64,000 bases of DNA from Candidatus Cybelea septentrionalis (GTDB lineage: Bacteria; Vulcanimicrobiota; Vulcanimicrobiia; Vulcanimicrobiales; Vulcanimicrobiaceae). This document shows, in pieces, positions 62,446-64,000 of the stretch. The stretch covers positions 1 through 64,000 of the forward strand of contig PMHJ01000021.1 of the NCBI GenBank assembly GCA_003158175.1, given 5' to 3'. The notes beneath the pieces were generated by a model. That model ran no database searches. It saw only the letters and a program-made list of their open reading frames with translations, and had not been told where the DNA came from. How positions within the stretch are numbered: position 1 is the first letter of the stretch; each line of letters starts with the position of its first letter. A program made the position numbers and the translations under genes.

Positions 62446-64000
62446 CTAGACGCGAGCTGCGAGTGCTTCGTCGGCGGCGGCGACGAGGGCGCGCAGCGCT
62501 GGCTCGATGGCGCCTTTGAGATGAACGCGCACGCCGCGGCGCCCCCGTTTGTCCAGCGACATCCAATCGCCGAGCGCTTGCGCAGCGAGCAGCGTACGAA
62601 AGCCGACCTGCATGCCGGGAATCATCGGATCGTCGGGATCGTCGGCCGTGATCTGCAGCACGACGCACGAATCGGGACCGCCTTTGTGGAGCTGCCCCGT
62701 CGAATGGAGGAAGCGCGGGCCGAAGCCGACCGTCGTCGCGACGCGGCGCGCGTCGCGGATCTTCAAACGAAGTTCCTGGAGAAGCTCGTGGTGCGTCGGG
62801 TTGCGCGCGATGTAGGCGGTGATCGCATTATAATCGTGTGGCCGCAGCTGCGCGAAGAGGGCCGCCAGCGCCTGCGTCGCGTTCTGCGCCGTAATCTCTT
62901 TGCTTCCGGAAAGATAGGTTACGCTGAAGTCGGGTCCTTCGACGTTGGCTGCGGGCTCGTCGAACTTGCCGTTGCGCGCGTACTCTGCGAGCAGCGCGAC
63001 GGTATTATCTTTCGATTCCTGTACGTTGGGTTGATCGAAGGCGTCGATTCCAAGGATGACGCCCGCCGCCGCCACGGCGATCTCCCAAAGATAGAACTGC
63101 TCGCCGAGATCGTAGGGATCGTTCATCTCCAGGCGGATCACGGGATGACCGGCCGCCTCGAGCGCGCGCAGTTTATCATCGACGCCGGGATCGGGGGCGG
63201 GGAGATTGGCGCCGACGTATGTGAAGACGCGATCGTCGGAGTAGTCCGTGGGTTCGCCGAGCGGCTCGCCTTCGATTGGTACGATCCCTCGCCCAAGTTT
63301 GCCGGTGGATTCGGCGATCAGTTGCTCCGCCCACGCGCCGAAGGCCTTGACTTGCGGATGCGTGATAATGGTGAGCTTGTCACGGCCGTTCTGCGCGAGG
63401 CCGCCGATCGTCGCGCCGAAGCGAACGCCGGGCGCGCTTCGGGAGTCGACCGTGCGATCGTTGGCGTGCATGGCGCCGAGCGCGCGATCGAGGAGCAGGT
63501 TGATGTCGTATCCCGCAATCGCCGAGGGCGCGATGCCGACGAACGAGAGTGCCGAATAGCGCCCGCCGATATTCGGATCGTTCTTGAAGTCCTCTCGGAA
63601 CGATGCCTCCTTCGCCTCTTTGTCGAGCGCCGTTCCGGGATCGGTGATGGCAGCGAAGTTGCGGCCGGCCTGCGCCGATCCGACTTGCTTGCTGACCTTC
63701 TCGTGGAAGTATGCGTAGAAGGCGTTGGGCTCCGTGGTCGTGCCGCTCTTGCTGGAGATGATGAAGAGCGTCTCGCCGACGTTGATTTTCTCTTCGAGTT
63801 CCTTGATCTGTTGCGGACACGTCGAATCGAGGACGTACAGCTGCGGGTAGCCGTCGCAGCGTCCGAAGGTATCGGCGAGAATGTCGGGGGCCAGCGAGCT
63901 TCCCCCCATCCCGCAGACCACGGCAAAATCGAAGTGCTCCTTCGCCTCTTTCGCGAACGAGCGCAAACCGGGGACCTCTTCGAGCATGCGCTGCTGGATG
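62446..64000 (-). CDS. Glucose-6-phosphate isomerase, probably the C-terminal part of a transaldolase/Pgi fusion (incomplete at window edge)
   Basis: At least 517 residues; the frame is open to the end of the window, so the true start is outside. The visible part is a full SIS-type phosphoglucose isomerase: VCGMGGSSLAPDILADTFG, FIISSKSGTTTEPNAFYAYF, and IGGRYSALSFVGIAP. The C-terminal extension (THHELLQELRLKIRDARRVA, GFGPRFLHSTGQLHKGGP) matches the bifunctional transaldolase/Pgi proteins of cyanobacteria, Chloroflexota and related phyla. It would feed glucose-6-phosphate to zwf and return transaldolase products. The transaldolase half is inferred, because it is not in the window. Confidence 0.85.
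   Translation of the reverse strand, partial: IQQRMLEEVPGLRSFAKEAKEHFDFAVVCGMGGSSLAPDILADTFGRCDGYPQLYVLDSTCPQQIKELEEKINVGETLFIISSKSGTTTEPNAFYAYFHEKVSKQVGSAQAGRNFAAITDPGTALDKEAKEASFREDFKNDPNIGGRYSALSFVGIAPSAIAGYDINLLLDRALGAMHANDRTVDSRSAPGVRFGATIGGLAQNGRDKLTIITHPQVKAFGAWAEQLIAESTGKLGRGIVPIEGEPLGEPTDYSDDRVFTYVGANLPAPDPGVDDKLRALEAAGHPVIRLEMNDPYDLGEQFYLWEIAVAAAGVILGIDAFDQPNVQESKDNTVALLAEYARNGKFDEPAANVEGPDFSVTYLSGSKEITAQNATQALAALFAQLRPHDYNAITAYIARNPTHHELLQELRLKIRDARRVATTVGFGPRFLHSTGQLHKGGPDSCVVLQITADDPDDPMIPGMQVGFRTLLAAQALGDWMSLDKRGRRGVRVHLKGAIEPALRALVAAADEALAARV

Overview
The window is GC-rich, densely packed bacterial chromosome. Its envelope genes are diderm: TolC-like channels, a TonB-dependent receptor, an EmrA-type periplasmic adaptor and many lipoproteins with lipoboxes. 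Alongside them are genes more typical of Actinobacteria, Cyanobacteria or Chloroflexi: OpcA, a transaldolase/Pgi-type isomerase, methylmalonyl-CoA mutase and an RskA-type anti-sigma factor. Together with beta-propeller lipoproteins and a dispersed TCATCCTGAGCCTGTCGAAGGA repeat, this suggests an uncultivated lineage such as Candidatus Eremiobacterota. That placement is inference; there is no rRNA or other phylogenetic marker strong enough to prove it.

Layout. 29-5493 (+) is a tightly overlapping peptidoglycan-recycling operon: AmiE-like amidase, anmK, a sugar kinase, murQ and a DUF4127 gene. A 172-bp hairpin element (5521-5692) follows, then a secreted phosphoesterase and a propeller lipoprotein. 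8243-17750 is mostly (-): a flavin alpha-hydroxyacid dehydrogenase, a TonB-like anchor protein, and the propionyl-CoA to succinyl-CoA route (carboxylase alpha and beta subunits, mutase, epimerase) interleaved with fabI. 17885-22059 (+) holds a secreted prolyl oligopeptidase, an ECF sigma/anti-sigma pair and a small secreted protein. clpC is at 22515-25013.

25061-34570 is the accessory part: an ASCH-domain protein, a 51-residue Zn-ribbon-like protein, a Gly-rich lipoprotein, decayed TPR and AAA genes, a large LuxR-type ATPase regulator, a PQQ-like propeller lipoprotein, and broken small ORFs on the minus strand. 34571-38814 holds a secreted protein translationally coupled to a WYL regulator, an ornithine-cyclodeaminase-family enzyme, and a secreted protein of unknown family.

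38824-48388 is a histidine-utilisation locus (hutH, hutU, hutI, hutF-like) into which a divergent TonB-dependent receptor gene is set. 48459-58083 is one long operon: LolA-like protein, TetR regulator, EmrA, EmrB and three tandem TolC-like channels, preceded by a palindromic operator. 58261-64000 (-) is an oxidative pentose phosphate operon reading tal/pgi, gnd, zwf, opcA, pgl.

Most operons use 1-4 nt start/stop overlaps (ATGA, GTGA, TAATG). The dispersed repeat recurs at gene junctions and in several places contributes codons, including part of HutI and the last residues and stop of the biotin carboxylase.
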